Shown in pieces: positions 1 through 11,234 of a DNA stretch of 64,000 nt (its first letter is position 1; the number at the start of each line of letters is the position of its first letter). Source of the stretch: Cyathus striatus. Lineage: Eukaryota > Basidiomycota > Agaricomycetes > Agaricales > Nidulariaceae. The position numbers and the translations under genes are program-made. The notes under the pieces were generated by a model. It saw only the letters and a list, made by a program, of their open reading frames with translations, did not search any database and was not told where the DNA came from. The stretch spans positions 2,356,001-2,420,000 of the forward strand of contig JAOVFP010000006.1 in the NCBI GenBank assembly GCA_025738555.1, in the 5' to 3' direction.

Positions 1-2100
1 AATTTATATGATATTAGGTTTCAGCACCTTAAGAATAAGAATGACTTGGACAAGGCTGTTTCATTTGCTGCAGAAGCTGTGGAATGCCTCACTCAGAGGG
101 ACTGGAACAAAAATGGCTCTCTTTGTAATCTTGCATATGCATTGCAGAGGAGATTTGAGAATTTTGGGCAAACAGATGATTTAAATACAGCTATCAATAT
201 ATTTATGGAAATCACATCTGCTGAAGGTAATGCTGCAACCCGACTAGCTTTCAATGCATCACAACAATGGGCAAAGCTAGCTCATGAATCTTCGCATTAT
301 ACTGCTCTGCAGGCATACAGAACTTCCATAGCATTATTATCACCTCTTGCATCACTCACCTATGATGTTCACTCAAGGCAGCAAGCATTGAGTGTTGTAG
401 GACGAGGATTTGCCTCTGATGCAGCATACTGTGCAATGCAACAGGAACATCTTGATATTTCTATTGAGATGCTGGAAACAGGCAGATCTGTCTTTTGGTC
501 CCAGGCATTGCAGACAAGATCTGAAGTTCAAAAGTTGGCTGAGAATTTTCCACACTTAGAGAGAAGACTAAGAGATATTTCACAGACTCTTGAGACTGCT
601 TCATACAGAACAATTGACATGGGTACCTACAATTTTGATATTGATGCTGTTCTGTCCAGATCAAGAGAAGCTTCGAATCTTGTAAAGTTAAACGAAGAGA
701 GGCTCAAACTTTTGAATGAAATAAGGGGTATTTCAGGATTTGAAAGATTCCTTCAACCTCTTCAATTTGATGATCTTAAAGCTGCAGCTAGGAAGGGCTA
801 CATTGTCATTCTTAATGCGACTCGCTTCGGAAGCTGTGATGCATTAATATTAACACCAAACTCAAATCAAGTTACTCGCCTTAAATTACTCAATGTTACC
901 ACAATGCTCTTGGATTTTGTAGCAATACTGATGCAGCTAGCCAAGGAATGTGGAGACAATGGTATTGATGTTGTTCAAATTTCTACTACAGACAGCTCCA
1001 CAGTAATCAAACTGGATGATACTGATAAGAGAGGTGCATCCAGATCGATTCGATTTGGCCAGAAAGCAACAGACTATTCTAATTTTGATTCACAAGTGAA
1101 TTTTCCGTCAACTGTAACTGCAGTTTTGGAGTGGTTATGGATTACCATAGTTTCTCCGGTTCTTCAAATTTTAGATATAAAGGTGGGGTTTAGTTTATGA
1201 TTTCTTGATCAATACTCATTTTATTATAGACTGGAGATGGTAACAACCTACCAAGGCTGTGGTGGTACCCCACAGGTAGATTCACGGAACTTCCACTTCA
1301 TGCTGCTGGCATTTACTCTGGGGAATTTCAAGAATGCATTTCAGACTATGTCATAAGCTCTTATACTTCAACACTTACAGCTTTGCACTCTGACAATACT
1401 GGTCCGTGTAATGAAAGGACTTCTGAATTCAAGATGGTCGCAGTTGCTGACACTACAAGTTTACATGCAACTGCTGAAGAACTGGAACATATTAAGAGGC
1501 ATGTACCTGCAAGTCATATTGTTGAAATTGGGGCTCCAGGATCGCCTCCTGCTTCTATAAAAGAAGTATCTTCACATATGGCTACTGCATCCATAGTTCA
1601 TTTTGCATGCCATGGACGCCAAATTCCAGACAATCCACTACATAGCTATCTTCAGCTTTCGCACTGTGGTCAAAATCTCGAAATTTCAACCATCATGCAA
1701 CTGTCTATACCGAGCTCTTCTATTGCATTTTTATCTGCATGTGAAACCGCTATGGGTGATCAAAATCTTCCAGACGAATCATTACATATTGGTGCATCAT
1801 TAATTTTTGCTGGGTTTCAGTCAGTTGTGGCTACAATGTGGTATGTGTTCATTTAGTTAAAAGTTTGAAGTTAGCACTCATTTCTATGGTAGGGAAATCG
1901 ATGATTTTGATGGTCCAGTTGTTGCAGGTGCATTCTATGAATATTTATTCAATGAAGTCGACTTCAGCTTCACAGATGATGTGCATAAACAATTTGATCC
2001 TACAAAATCCGCTGAAGCTCTACATTATGCTGTGAAGGTTTTGCGATCTCATAATGTGCCTGTTCATCGTTGGGCACCTTTCATTCATATTGGAAAGTAA
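1..2100 (+). CDS. TPR-CHAT domain protein, 5' truncated by window edge
   Basis: The reading frame is open from base 1, so the true start lies outside the window. I read three exons: 1-1182, 1230-1840 and 1893-2100, giving about 666 visible residues. The first third is helical and repeat-like, as in the TPR part of such proteins. The C-terminal part is a CHAT domain (caspase-like, HetF-associated with TPRs). It contains RLWWYPTGRFTELPLHAAG, then the probable catalytic His in HFACHG (near 1600), the Cys in LSACETA (near 1735), and the closing block VATMWEIDDFDGPVVAG, which spans intron 2. CHAT proteins are caspase-clan peptidases; in fungi they form large paralog families of mostly unknown role. 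The His and Cys are both present, so the domain could be active. Stop TAA is at 2098-2100. Domain identity is secure; function is not. Confidence 0.85.
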
Positions 2101-3298
2101 TCATTTGGAAATGTATTTATTATATCAACTTGAAATCGCTTGGTAGGAATCATTTGATACGAATAAAGTAGTTAGTACTATAGTAAATGTGTAAAGTTGT
2201 CTAGCATGCATATTTATAAACGTTTTCACAGCGGAATTAATTTTTGCTCCAATAAGTCGGACATGTGAGGAGGGGGTTGATTTTGGGTTGAATTGTTGCT
2301 GCACTATAAAGGTTCGACATTCATCATTAGGCATCTTTTATTTATATTAAAAAGTAAATATTGAAGTTTGAATTGCTACGGTCCAAAACGAACCAGCGTC
2401 AGCAATAGCTTGTTTATCTATATTACTACTTTCGTTGGACATAAATACAATGTTACTGTACCATTACGATCAACTGTTCACGAGCTTTTTGCGTGACGGC
2501 CATGTTCAGTTGGACCTTGTGTTCAATGACCTGTGTGATGCATGACAAAACCCAAATCTGTTCAAATTTAGGCTCGCAAGCGAAGCGAGCGCTCGCAAAA
2601 CTTGACCTAGTTTCTTGTACCTCTGTTCAGACTTGGCTGTGATGCGTGACAAATCCGGGTTCCGTTCAAGTTCACGGCCCTGTGTGACAAGTGACTGAAC
2701 AGTTGATCGTAATGGTACAGTAGTAAGCCTTATTTTGTTTCAATGTCAATATATTCTCTATATCAAAGCTCGGAGCTTTGATGCTTATTAAATTTAGAAA
2801 TTTAGAGATACTGCTCGTTGCGAATTAAGTTATTTGATATGAGGATGACTTGTTTGAATTTGTAAAGACGGCTTACTATTCGCCACGGTCCACAGAATGC
2901 ACTGCGCAATTCCTGGTTTTAAAAATAGCTGAGTGGTTTATTACCCGATTCCCACGATTGCGGCCAACAAATCCTCCGCGTGCTCTTGGTAAAACCGACA
3001 AGTTCGCGAGCGATAGTGAAGACAGCAAACGCGCTCTCACGTTCCTTCTTCTCTACATACTCCCTCTCTATACAGACCCGTTTTTCCGGGAATACGGGCG
3101 GAAGACACAAAGACACAAAGAAGACAGGGCCTACACGCTCATTGTCGTTTTGTATCGTACGAAGGTGGAAATTCTGAAACGTTATCAGAGTCTGAGAGCG
3201 ACGCGCGTTCGTGTTGTTGGATTTGATATATATCTCCTCCCGGCCATTTATATACCTCAAGTTCGTTGACTGTCAAAGCTTACAACCCTCACAACCCA
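2101..3298. other. Intergenic: MITE plus presumed ABC-1 promoter
   Basis: Between the CHAT gene and ABC-1. It holds the 265-bp TIR element listed separately. The rest has short overlapping ORFs on both strands (for example 2850-3269), none of which resembles a known protein. I read the 2720-3298 part as the upstream region of ABC-1. The ABC-2 upstream region shows no obvious similarity to it. Confidence 0.5.
2456..2720. mobile_element. MITE with 25-bp perfect terminal inverted repeats, TA target
   Basis: The left end at 2456-2480 and the right end at 2696-2720 are perfect 25-bp inverted repeats; the outer bases read CTGTACCATTACGATCAACT. The element is flanked on both sides by TA (2454-2455 and 2721-2722), as expected for a Tc1/mariner-type target duplication. 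The interior has no ORF but holds a GC-rich palindromic stretch (GCGAGCGCTCGC near 2586) and loosely repeated TGTGATGCxTGACAAA segments. Its size and lack of coding capacity make it a non-autonomous MITE. The superfamily call rests only on the TA flank. Confidence 0.8.
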
Positions 3299-6200
3299 AT
3301 GGGGACCTCAATCCCCCTCTGCCCCAGCACCATATCCTACCTGGACTTCACAGACCGGTGCACGCGTTCACTATGGATCTCTTTCCTCCCCGCAGTACTC
3401 GTCGTGCTCATATGTGTCTTTTCCATTCGTCTTCCTCTCCCAGCGCCACTAAGGAAGGCATTGGAAAGCGCAAAGTCGCCGTTTAGAACGTATCTTACTC
3501 TGGATGAAGCTGAAGCGCTTATGGGTGATGAAGAAGGAAACACGAAAGATGAAGGTAAACCCATTGCCCCGCCCTTGTGGAAGACATTGGTCATTGTTAC
3601 CGTTGGTCTCGTACAATCTCTGTACCTCATCACCAACTCTGCATTCCTGTTCTACCTCAACCCGCCCTCCTCGCCTTCTTTCTCGTTCATGCCTCTATTC
3701 CCGCTGCTGATTTCACTCGCATGGCTGTACACTGCAATTCGAGTGGTGTTCAAACCATCCCCTACGGTCCCACTCGACATCTTCGCTATATACCTTTTCT
3801 TCTTTGCAGGTGCGCTAGTACAACTTGGAGGAGTGCTCTACGAGCGTCAGGTATACGACAGCCAACTTGCGGCACTGGACGCAGTAGGAATCGTCGCCCA
3901 GTTTGCTTGCATCTTTTTGGTGTTGGGTGTGGTGCTTAGTATGCCCCTTGCTGTTCCTAGTGCGAGGGTTGAGAAGGGGGAGATTGTAAGCTTCGTCCTG
4001 TGCTGTGTTTTGAGGTTGTGATTGATCGAAGCGTATAGGGAAAGTCGGTTTCTCCGGAAGATTACACCTCACTCTATGGTTGGATCACCTTCAACTGGAT
4101 TAAACCACTCGTCGACAAGGTACTTCATCCCTCCCTCTCTTCCCTCTTTTACTGTGTTAACTCCGTAATAGGGCCGCAACACAACCTTAAACGAAAACGA
4201 CGTCTGGAGCCTCTCCCCGCAGATGCAGAGCAAGCCCGTGTTTGCCAAGTTCGCGTCGACGACGCGCCCGACGTTGCTCCGCCGATTGTGGGCTGCGAAC
4301 TCGTTGGATTTCATGTTGGATTTTGGGTTGACGTATCTTTCGGTTATGTTCAATTATGCGGGGCCGTTTTTCTTGAAGTGAGCCTCTTTCCTTTTACCCT
4401 TGTTCACTCGCTCAACTAAAGTCTTCAGGCGCATCCTTGACGCAATAGATTTAACTACTCCCACCCCTGCAAGCAAAATGCGCGCATACATCTACGCTTT
4501 CCTCGCCTTTGGCTGCTCTATTCTCAAAGCGCAAGCGGATGTGCAGCATCTGTGGTACGGCCGACGTGTGGCTACGCGTATCCGGTCCGAGCTTATGGCT
4601 GCCATTTACGATAAGGCCCTCAAGAGGAGGGATTATTCGGGGATTATAGATAAGGCCAAGGTAGAAGAAAAGCAGAGGGAGAGGGAGGAGGCTGAAGAGA
4701 GTGCTAAAGGTCGGCTTTTTTTTTATTATCAATGCGTTGGTGGGGGTATTGATTGGGGTACAGGAAAGAAGAGTAAGAAGGAGAGTAAGAAGGATAAGAA
4801 GGAGCGGAAAGAGAAGGAGGAGAAGAGGGATGATCCGAAGGCTGGAGCTGATGTGGGTAAGATTGTCAATCTTATGGCTGGAGATGCGAATCGCGTACGT
4901 TTCCTTTTTCTTCCATTTTGTAAATCTTGTTAATATGTACGCGTAGATCTCGAACATGGTCTCTGGAGCATACTTTATCTACGGTGCACCTTTGGAAATT
5001 GTTATTGCGGGTGTTTATTTGTATCAGTACGTCTCTCCTTTCCTCCTTTTCTTCATTCTAATGCTAACACACAAGGTAGATTGCTAGGTCTCTCCGCATT
5101 CGCAGGGTTCATCGTCCTCATTGTCGGCTGGCCTCTTAACAACTTCATCGCGCGTCGCAGTGTTCGTATTCAGAAGGGCGTGCTGGCATCCAGGGATAAG
5201 CGTATGGGGGTTCTGAGTGAGCTGATTAGTGCCGTACGTTCCCATCTCTTCGTTTTCAACATGGTGCTAATGGGATGAGTAGGTCAAATTCATCAAGTTC
5301 TTCGCATGGGAGGAAAAATGGATCCAAAGGGTATTGGATGCGAGGGAGGCAGAGATGAAGTGGATGGTTAAAGGTCTGCTTTATCTCTTTTCTACATGAG
5401 TTCGATAAGCTGACGAAAGTTATAGCACGAGTTAACTCAGTGATGTTTTACCTCCTTTGGTCCTGCGCTCCGATTCTGGTCTCGATCGTGTCGTTCTTTA
5501 CCTATGTAATGCTCGGGAACGAGTTGACTGTTAGCGTTGCATTTACCGTGCGTCATTTTTTCTTTTTCTTCTTGATGTGGGTTTGGGCTGAGAGGAGGTA
5601 CAGGCGATTATGTTGTTCAGCATGGTTCGGACACCGTTGAATGTTATTCCTGCGTGGATTGTTCAAATTCTTCAGGTTAGTCCCCTATGCTATGGGTTTC
5701 AGGAAATGCGGTGCTGATGAGATAATAGACGGGAGTAGCAATGAAGCGTATATCGGTGTACCTCGATGAAGATGAAGTCGATGGGCAGGTTTGTTCACTC
5801 AAGAAGGATCTTTCGGAGCCTGAGCTTGAGGGAGAAGCGGGACTTGGACTGAGGGCTGCTACGTTGAAGTGGAACGAGGTTCCTGAGGCTAAGGAAGAGG
5901 ACGATAAGGATAAGAAGAAGGATAAGGGAAAGAAATCTGCTTCTGCTTCCGAGACGGACTCTCCCGCTAGGGAGGACAACGAGAGCGCAACCACTGCTAC
6001 TGCTATTGGGGACGTTGACTTGCTTGCATCTTCTTCACCAGGCGATCATAGATTCGAGCTTAAGGATATTGATGTTATCTTCCCGGAGGGAGAGTTGAGC
6101 GTCGTTACTGGGCCTACTGCATCTGGGAAGACTGCTCTCTTGGTATGTTCCTTTTTTATACCTAATGACTGAGGCTAACTCTGAGGTAGATGGCGCTCCT

Positions 6201-9200
6201 AGGCGAGATGACACTGACTCAAGGCAAACTGATCATGTCCAAGAATCCCTCTTCTATAGACGAGAACGGGTACATGCAAGCTATATCATATGCCTCGCAA
6301 TCCCCTTGGCTCCGACACCAGTCTATCAAAGATAACATTCTCTTTGGGTTCCCACTCGATGAGGAGCGGTATGATGCGGTGGTTGAAGCGTGTGCACTGA
6401 GACCTGATTTGGAGATGCTTGAGGATGGTGACGCAACGGAGATTGGAGCTCGCGGTGTTAGTCTTTCTGGAGGCCAGAAGGCTAGGGTTGCGCTCGCCAG
6501 AGCGGTGTATGCAAGGACGCGATATGTGCTTTTGGATGACCCGTTGAGTGCCGTTGATAGTCACACTTCAAGGTTTTTGTATGAGCGATTGTTGAGAGGA
6601 CCGCTTTTGGCGCAACGGACTGTGGTATGTCTCTTTGATTCTTGGATTTGGATTGGGCTGATAGTCTTTAGATTTTGGTTACGCATCATGTGGAACTCGT
6701 TCTCCCCGGTGCATTCTACCTCGTGCGCATGTTAGATGGACGGATTGATACCCAGGGAACGGTGGCAGATCTTCGGGCTCAGGGAGTCCTCGATGATATT
6801 GCGCACGATGCCGAGGTGGATGTGAAGAAGGAAGAGGAGGTCGAAAAGGAGGTTGTTGCTGTTGAGGAGGCGGGAACTGCTGTTGATAGTAAGAAGCCTA
6901 GGAAGCTTGTTAAGGATGAGCATAGGGAGATTGGGGGTGTGAAGTGGGGTATCTACAAGAGTTATTTGAGGGCTTCGTATGTTTTTCTTTTATATCCGTT
7001 TCTGGGGAGTGCTGATGGTGCTGTAGGTCGTATTGGATCTGGGCGTTCCTGTTCTTCCTGGTTGTTGTCAACCAGCTTCTTGGTGTCTCCGAGAAGTTCT
7101 GGATCAAGATTTGGGGTGATGCATACCCCAAAAACGACACCGCCTCTTTCTACAAATTCAGATCGTTTGCGACTCCGGAGCACGAAGTACCCATGGATGG
7201 AATGTTCGATCACCACCATTATCAAAATGTTATCTCGCATGTTACCGTCAAAAGCTCGATTTTCGGGTTCGAGTTTCCGAGTGCTACGGAACATCCGTTG
7301 TTCTATGTTAGTATATATGCTGCAATCGGGCTGGGGAGTGCACTTGTTAGTGTGCTTTCTGTTACAGCTCAGTATACCGGTGCTTTGAGGGCTTCTAGGA
7401 AGCTTTTCAGGCAGCTTCTTGTTACGGTTGTACGGGCTACGTTTAGATTCCATGATACTACTCCTCAAGGTGAGTGTTTTGAACTATTGTTTGGTTTATT
7501 GTGCTAATGTAGTGATTTAGGACGAATGATGAATCGCTTTGGAAAAGTATGTGATCTGTGATCTACGGCTTGTTCGAATTTAGGGTTAACGTTTGCTAGG
7601 ATATTGAAACCATCGATTCGTCGCTTGCCGGGTCGCTGCAAGCTGTCAATTCGTCACTTGCTGGATTCTTCGCTGCGGTGCTTACGGTCGCGTATGTGCT
7701 CTCTGGTGTTTCTTTAGCCTAGCGCTAACGTACTTTGTAGTGTCGTATTCCCGTACTTCCTGATCCCCGCCTTCTTCATCGGCTTCGCTTACCGCGAATT
7801 AGCAATTGGATACCTCAACACAGGACGCGATCTCCGTCGCATGGAGTCCAACTCTCGCTCGCCTATCTTTTCCGACTTTGGGGAGCTGTTGGAGGGCATT
7901 GTGACTGTTCGAGCATTCTCAGCTGAGAGGCGGTTCTTGAACAATTTGCATCTGAAGATAGATAACACTACCAAGGTGGTTTTTTTTCTCTTACTGATGC
8001 TTGAAGAGAGCTGATGAGAGGCGGTAGATGTGGTACTCGTTCTGGATGACCAACCGCTGGCTGCTGCTGAACTTTGATGCGCTGGGTGCGCTTGGTGTGC
8101 TAATTACGACACTGTTCTCTGTTACTACGCTTAGTAACAGTGCGGGCTTGGCTGGTGTGTGTATTACGAGTGCTATGGCTTTCACTATGTCGGTTTATTG
8201 GGCTTGTCGGTTCTGGACTGCTCTTGAGCTTGATTTGAAGTGAGTTCTGTTGTTCTTCGGCTGTTGTGGTGACTTAATGGTTCGATTAGTTCGGTCGAGC
8301 GCATTGTTGAATAGTAAGTTTATGCTTTTACTGTTGTAGGATTGTTGCTAATTCTTTGTTAGCCTTGATCTTCCTCAGGAGCCCCTGCTGTCATCGAGTC
8401 GAACCGTGTTCCTGCGTACTGGCCTTCGAGCTCGAATAAGGATAGTCTCGTTTCTGTTGAGAACCTCGTTATCAAGTATGCCCCGGAACTTCCTGCGGTG
8501 CTTCAAGATGTATCTTTCACCTTGAAAGCTGGCGAGCGTATTGGACTTTTGGGTCGTACTGGTGAGTACTTCATAGTATTCTTCATGCAAGATGCTTAAT
8601 ATCATTTTAGGAAGTGGCAAGTCTACATTGGCGATGAGTATCTTGCGCTTCGTACGTCCCTTGATGATTTATGTATAGAATGGACTTTGACTTCTGTACA
8701 GGTTGATCCCACCAGTGGTCGCATCGTCATTGATGGTATTGACATCTCGAAGATCGGTATTCATGATCTCCGTTCGAGATTGGTAAGTTCCACTAAAGTC
8801 CGTTGCTGTTGTGCACTTGCTGATCTATTATCATTAGACTTTCATTCCTCAGGTACATATATATCTCTTGTGATGCCTTGAGCGGTGATTAACATGATTT
8901 TCAGGATGCTACATTGTTCTCTGGTACTTTGAGGGATAATCTCGATCCTTTCGGTATGCAGACATCTTATATTTGTAATCTCTGATTCTGACTTCTCGTT
9001 AGGCGAGCACGAGGACAGCGAGTGCCTTGATGTGCTCTATCGCGTGCACTTGATCAACCACAGTGCCAACGCCTCCGAACGCGCATCTGCTTCCTCCTCT
9101 CGCGCGACGTCACGGCCTGCGTCTATTACCGGCGTCGATCGCGAAAGCACGGTTGACACCATCTCGACGACTACCACTGAAGTTGATACCAAGACTACAC

Positions 9201-9706
9201 TTAGTCTCGATACGCAAGTGTCGGCTGGTGGTACCAACTTCTCTCAAGGACAGAGGCAGCTCATTGCGATGGCCAGAGCTCTGTTGCGCCGTAGCTCGAT
9301 CATTGTCCTCGATGAAGCCACGAGTAGCATTGATTTCGCTACTGATGCGAAGATTCAGACTGCCATTCGTGAGGAGTTTACGGAGTCGTTACTCCTTACA
9401 GGTAAGAATCTTTCGTTCGTACCGAGGCTGATATGCTGATAATCTCCGTGTAGTTGCACATCGTCTGCGTACTGTAATCGACTATGATCGTCTTATTGTC
9501 CTTGATAAGGGACAGGTACGTCTTGGCTGACATTGATCTTCGCTCTTTACTCATATACTTCATTTGCGCAGATTTCTGAGTTTGATACCCCTTGGAACTT
9601 GATTCGGAAAGAGGAAGGAATTTTCCGCACTATGTGCCTTAAGAGCGGGCAGTTTAATGAGTTGGAAGCTGCTGCTAAGGCAAAAGCTGAACGGGATCAA
9701 CAATGA
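3299..9706 (+). CDS. ABCC-type full-length ABC transporter (ABC-1), with apparent frameshift before NBD2
   Basis: A 27-exon gene of about 1,690 residues with introns near 50 nt. Start ATG 3299-3301 was chosen by alignment with ABC-2 (MGxxxPxxIxxxDFTDxCTR). Order: N-terminal membrane segments, TMD1, NBD1, TMD2, NBD2, the layout of multidrug-resistance-associated (Ycf1-like) pumps. NBD1 has Walker [12 protein letters not shown], signature LSGGQKAR and Walker [13 protein letters not shown], where Asp replaces the catalytic Glu as is usual in ABCC. NBD2 has Walker A GRTGSGKSTL, signature NFSQGQRQL, Walker [13 protein letters not shown] and H-loop VAHRLRT. Lys/Glu-rich inserts lie near 4764-4850 and 5880-5950. 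Odd: in exon 8363-8561 the run CCCC at 8382-8385 is one base short of what ABC-2 predicts, so the frame breaks just before NBD2. This is either a sequencing slip or a real lesion. Likely role is export of organic anions or conjugates across the plasma or vacuolar membrane. Confidence 0.88.
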
Positions 9707-9886
9707 TTCTACAGAGCATGATACTTTGCTCTTAATTAATAACTTTACTTTTATTCTGTCGATGTAACTAGCTAGATAATACAACAAAAGCTTTACATAT
9801 ACCGTAACATACATGACTGGCTTCGTATAGGTTAATAACGATAGCTATCACTCTGACAGTTTACCCTCGTCCGAGCTTCTCTTCCA

Positions 9887-11234
9887 TTAGATGAAGCGCA
9901 TTAGGACATTCATGAAATACGGTCGCTGCGGCAGGCTAGGAGACAGCATCAGGTATTCCGGCCCGCCACCCACGCGGGTTACAACGCAAAGCTTGGTTTG
10001 GGGGTCCATCGCCATTCCATCTGCGCAGCTAGTAGCGAAGGTATCCTTGAGCACTCTAGACCAGGTATCGAAGTACTTTGGGTCTCGTGAGACGATGGCT
10101 TGTTCGATGTGCATGAACTCGCCCGTTGCGTCTGATGCTTGTGCTGGGGTATTACAGACGCTGGATAGTGGAACACCGTTTATGTGTCTACCTATGACGT
10201 TCTTTGTCGCTGTGAGTATGCATGCGGTGTCAGATGGGAGGGATATGTTCCATGGTGGGAAAGCGGTGGATAGTTCGGTTTTAAGACGTTTTACGGGGCG
10301 GTCGATTTCGTCTTGGTACCACTCCCTTGAGGGGGAATGACCATCTGTTAGTGGAGTCAGGGATAAGATACACGATGATGTCTATAGCTGGAAACTTGCC
10401 TAAACCGGTAGAGATGAACATCTGATCATATTTACACGTCGATGCGCCTTTTCCGTGTAATTGGATGAAGGCACACGATGCGGATGGACAGCCTCCACTT
10501 GCATGTTGCCAGTTATAGATGGCGATGTTTGCATCAAAGAAAGGCTCAGCCTGGAGGTAAAGTTAGAAAGTTTATTTGTAGAATAAAGGAGATTGATACT
10601 CTTACCGTTGAATGTGCCGGATCCGTCATATAATATACTGTTTTTGATGTTGTTGGGAGGATGCAATCTGACGGAGCATGATATGCGGTTCTCTCTCTTC
10701 CAGGAACAAGGAGAGTCCGTGCACCTGTGGATTTGAATACTGAAGTAGCTTGCTGTACCGTTCCTAGGTCGTATCCGGGATGCGGAGCTGATAGGTGAAT
10801 GTCTCGTGATATTGCTGAACGCGTTCCAGGAACGACCATGTACCCCCATCCTTTGAGGTACGCTTTGCAGACTATGCTCGTTTCGACGAATATGCAGTAT
10901 TCTGCGCCTGATGATTCGGTGAATGTGGTTACTATGTAGATTCCTTTCAGAGAATCTGGAACGGGGATAGCAGAGCAATTTCCGTCAACATGGAGAAGTG
11001 ATGTCACTGTTGCTGACCAAGCTTCTCGTTGGAATGGGGTCGGCTGGGCGATTTGGTATGTGATGGCGTTGAATTCGTCTAGTAGGATATTGAAGTTGTC
11101 CAGGCAGCTTGTTAGTTGTTCTAGTGTGTTTGAAGCTTGCAGACACCAAGTTGGAGTTGGTGTGGGGTGGGGCCGTCCCCAAGAAATAGGGATAGGAGAA
11201 GCGAAAGTGAGGAGAGTAAGGTTTGGAGTATCAT
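9887..11234 (-). CDS. Secreted-type protein of unrecognised family
   Basis: I do not recognise the family. The model has four exons (11147-11234, 10606-11078, 10400-10550, 9887-10344) and 389 residues. It starts with a clear signal peptide, MILQTLLSSLSLLLSLFLG. The body is Cys- and His-bearing and soluble, with patches that look conserved: DIHLSAPHPGYDLGT, YYMTDPAHS and GGCPSASCAFIQLHGKG. The many His, Asp and Cys in short motifs would fit a metal-dependent secreted hydrolase, but that is only an inference. Intron 3 (10345-10399) uses a GC donor (GCAAGT). The N-terminus is uncertain. Intron 1 (11079-11146) is needed to link the signal peptide to the body, yet the sequence inside it is also open in the body frame (WCLQASNTLEQL and on). 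A one-base loss in the neighbouring G/C runs would be an alternative explanation. It is tail-to-tail with ABC-1, 180 bp apart. Confidence 0.7.

Noticed and set aside
2850..3269. Overlapping ORFs of 139 and 113 codons on opposite strands
   Set aside because: Neither has motifs or a plausible composition; they lie directly upstream of the ABC-1 start and are best read as promoter/5' UTR.
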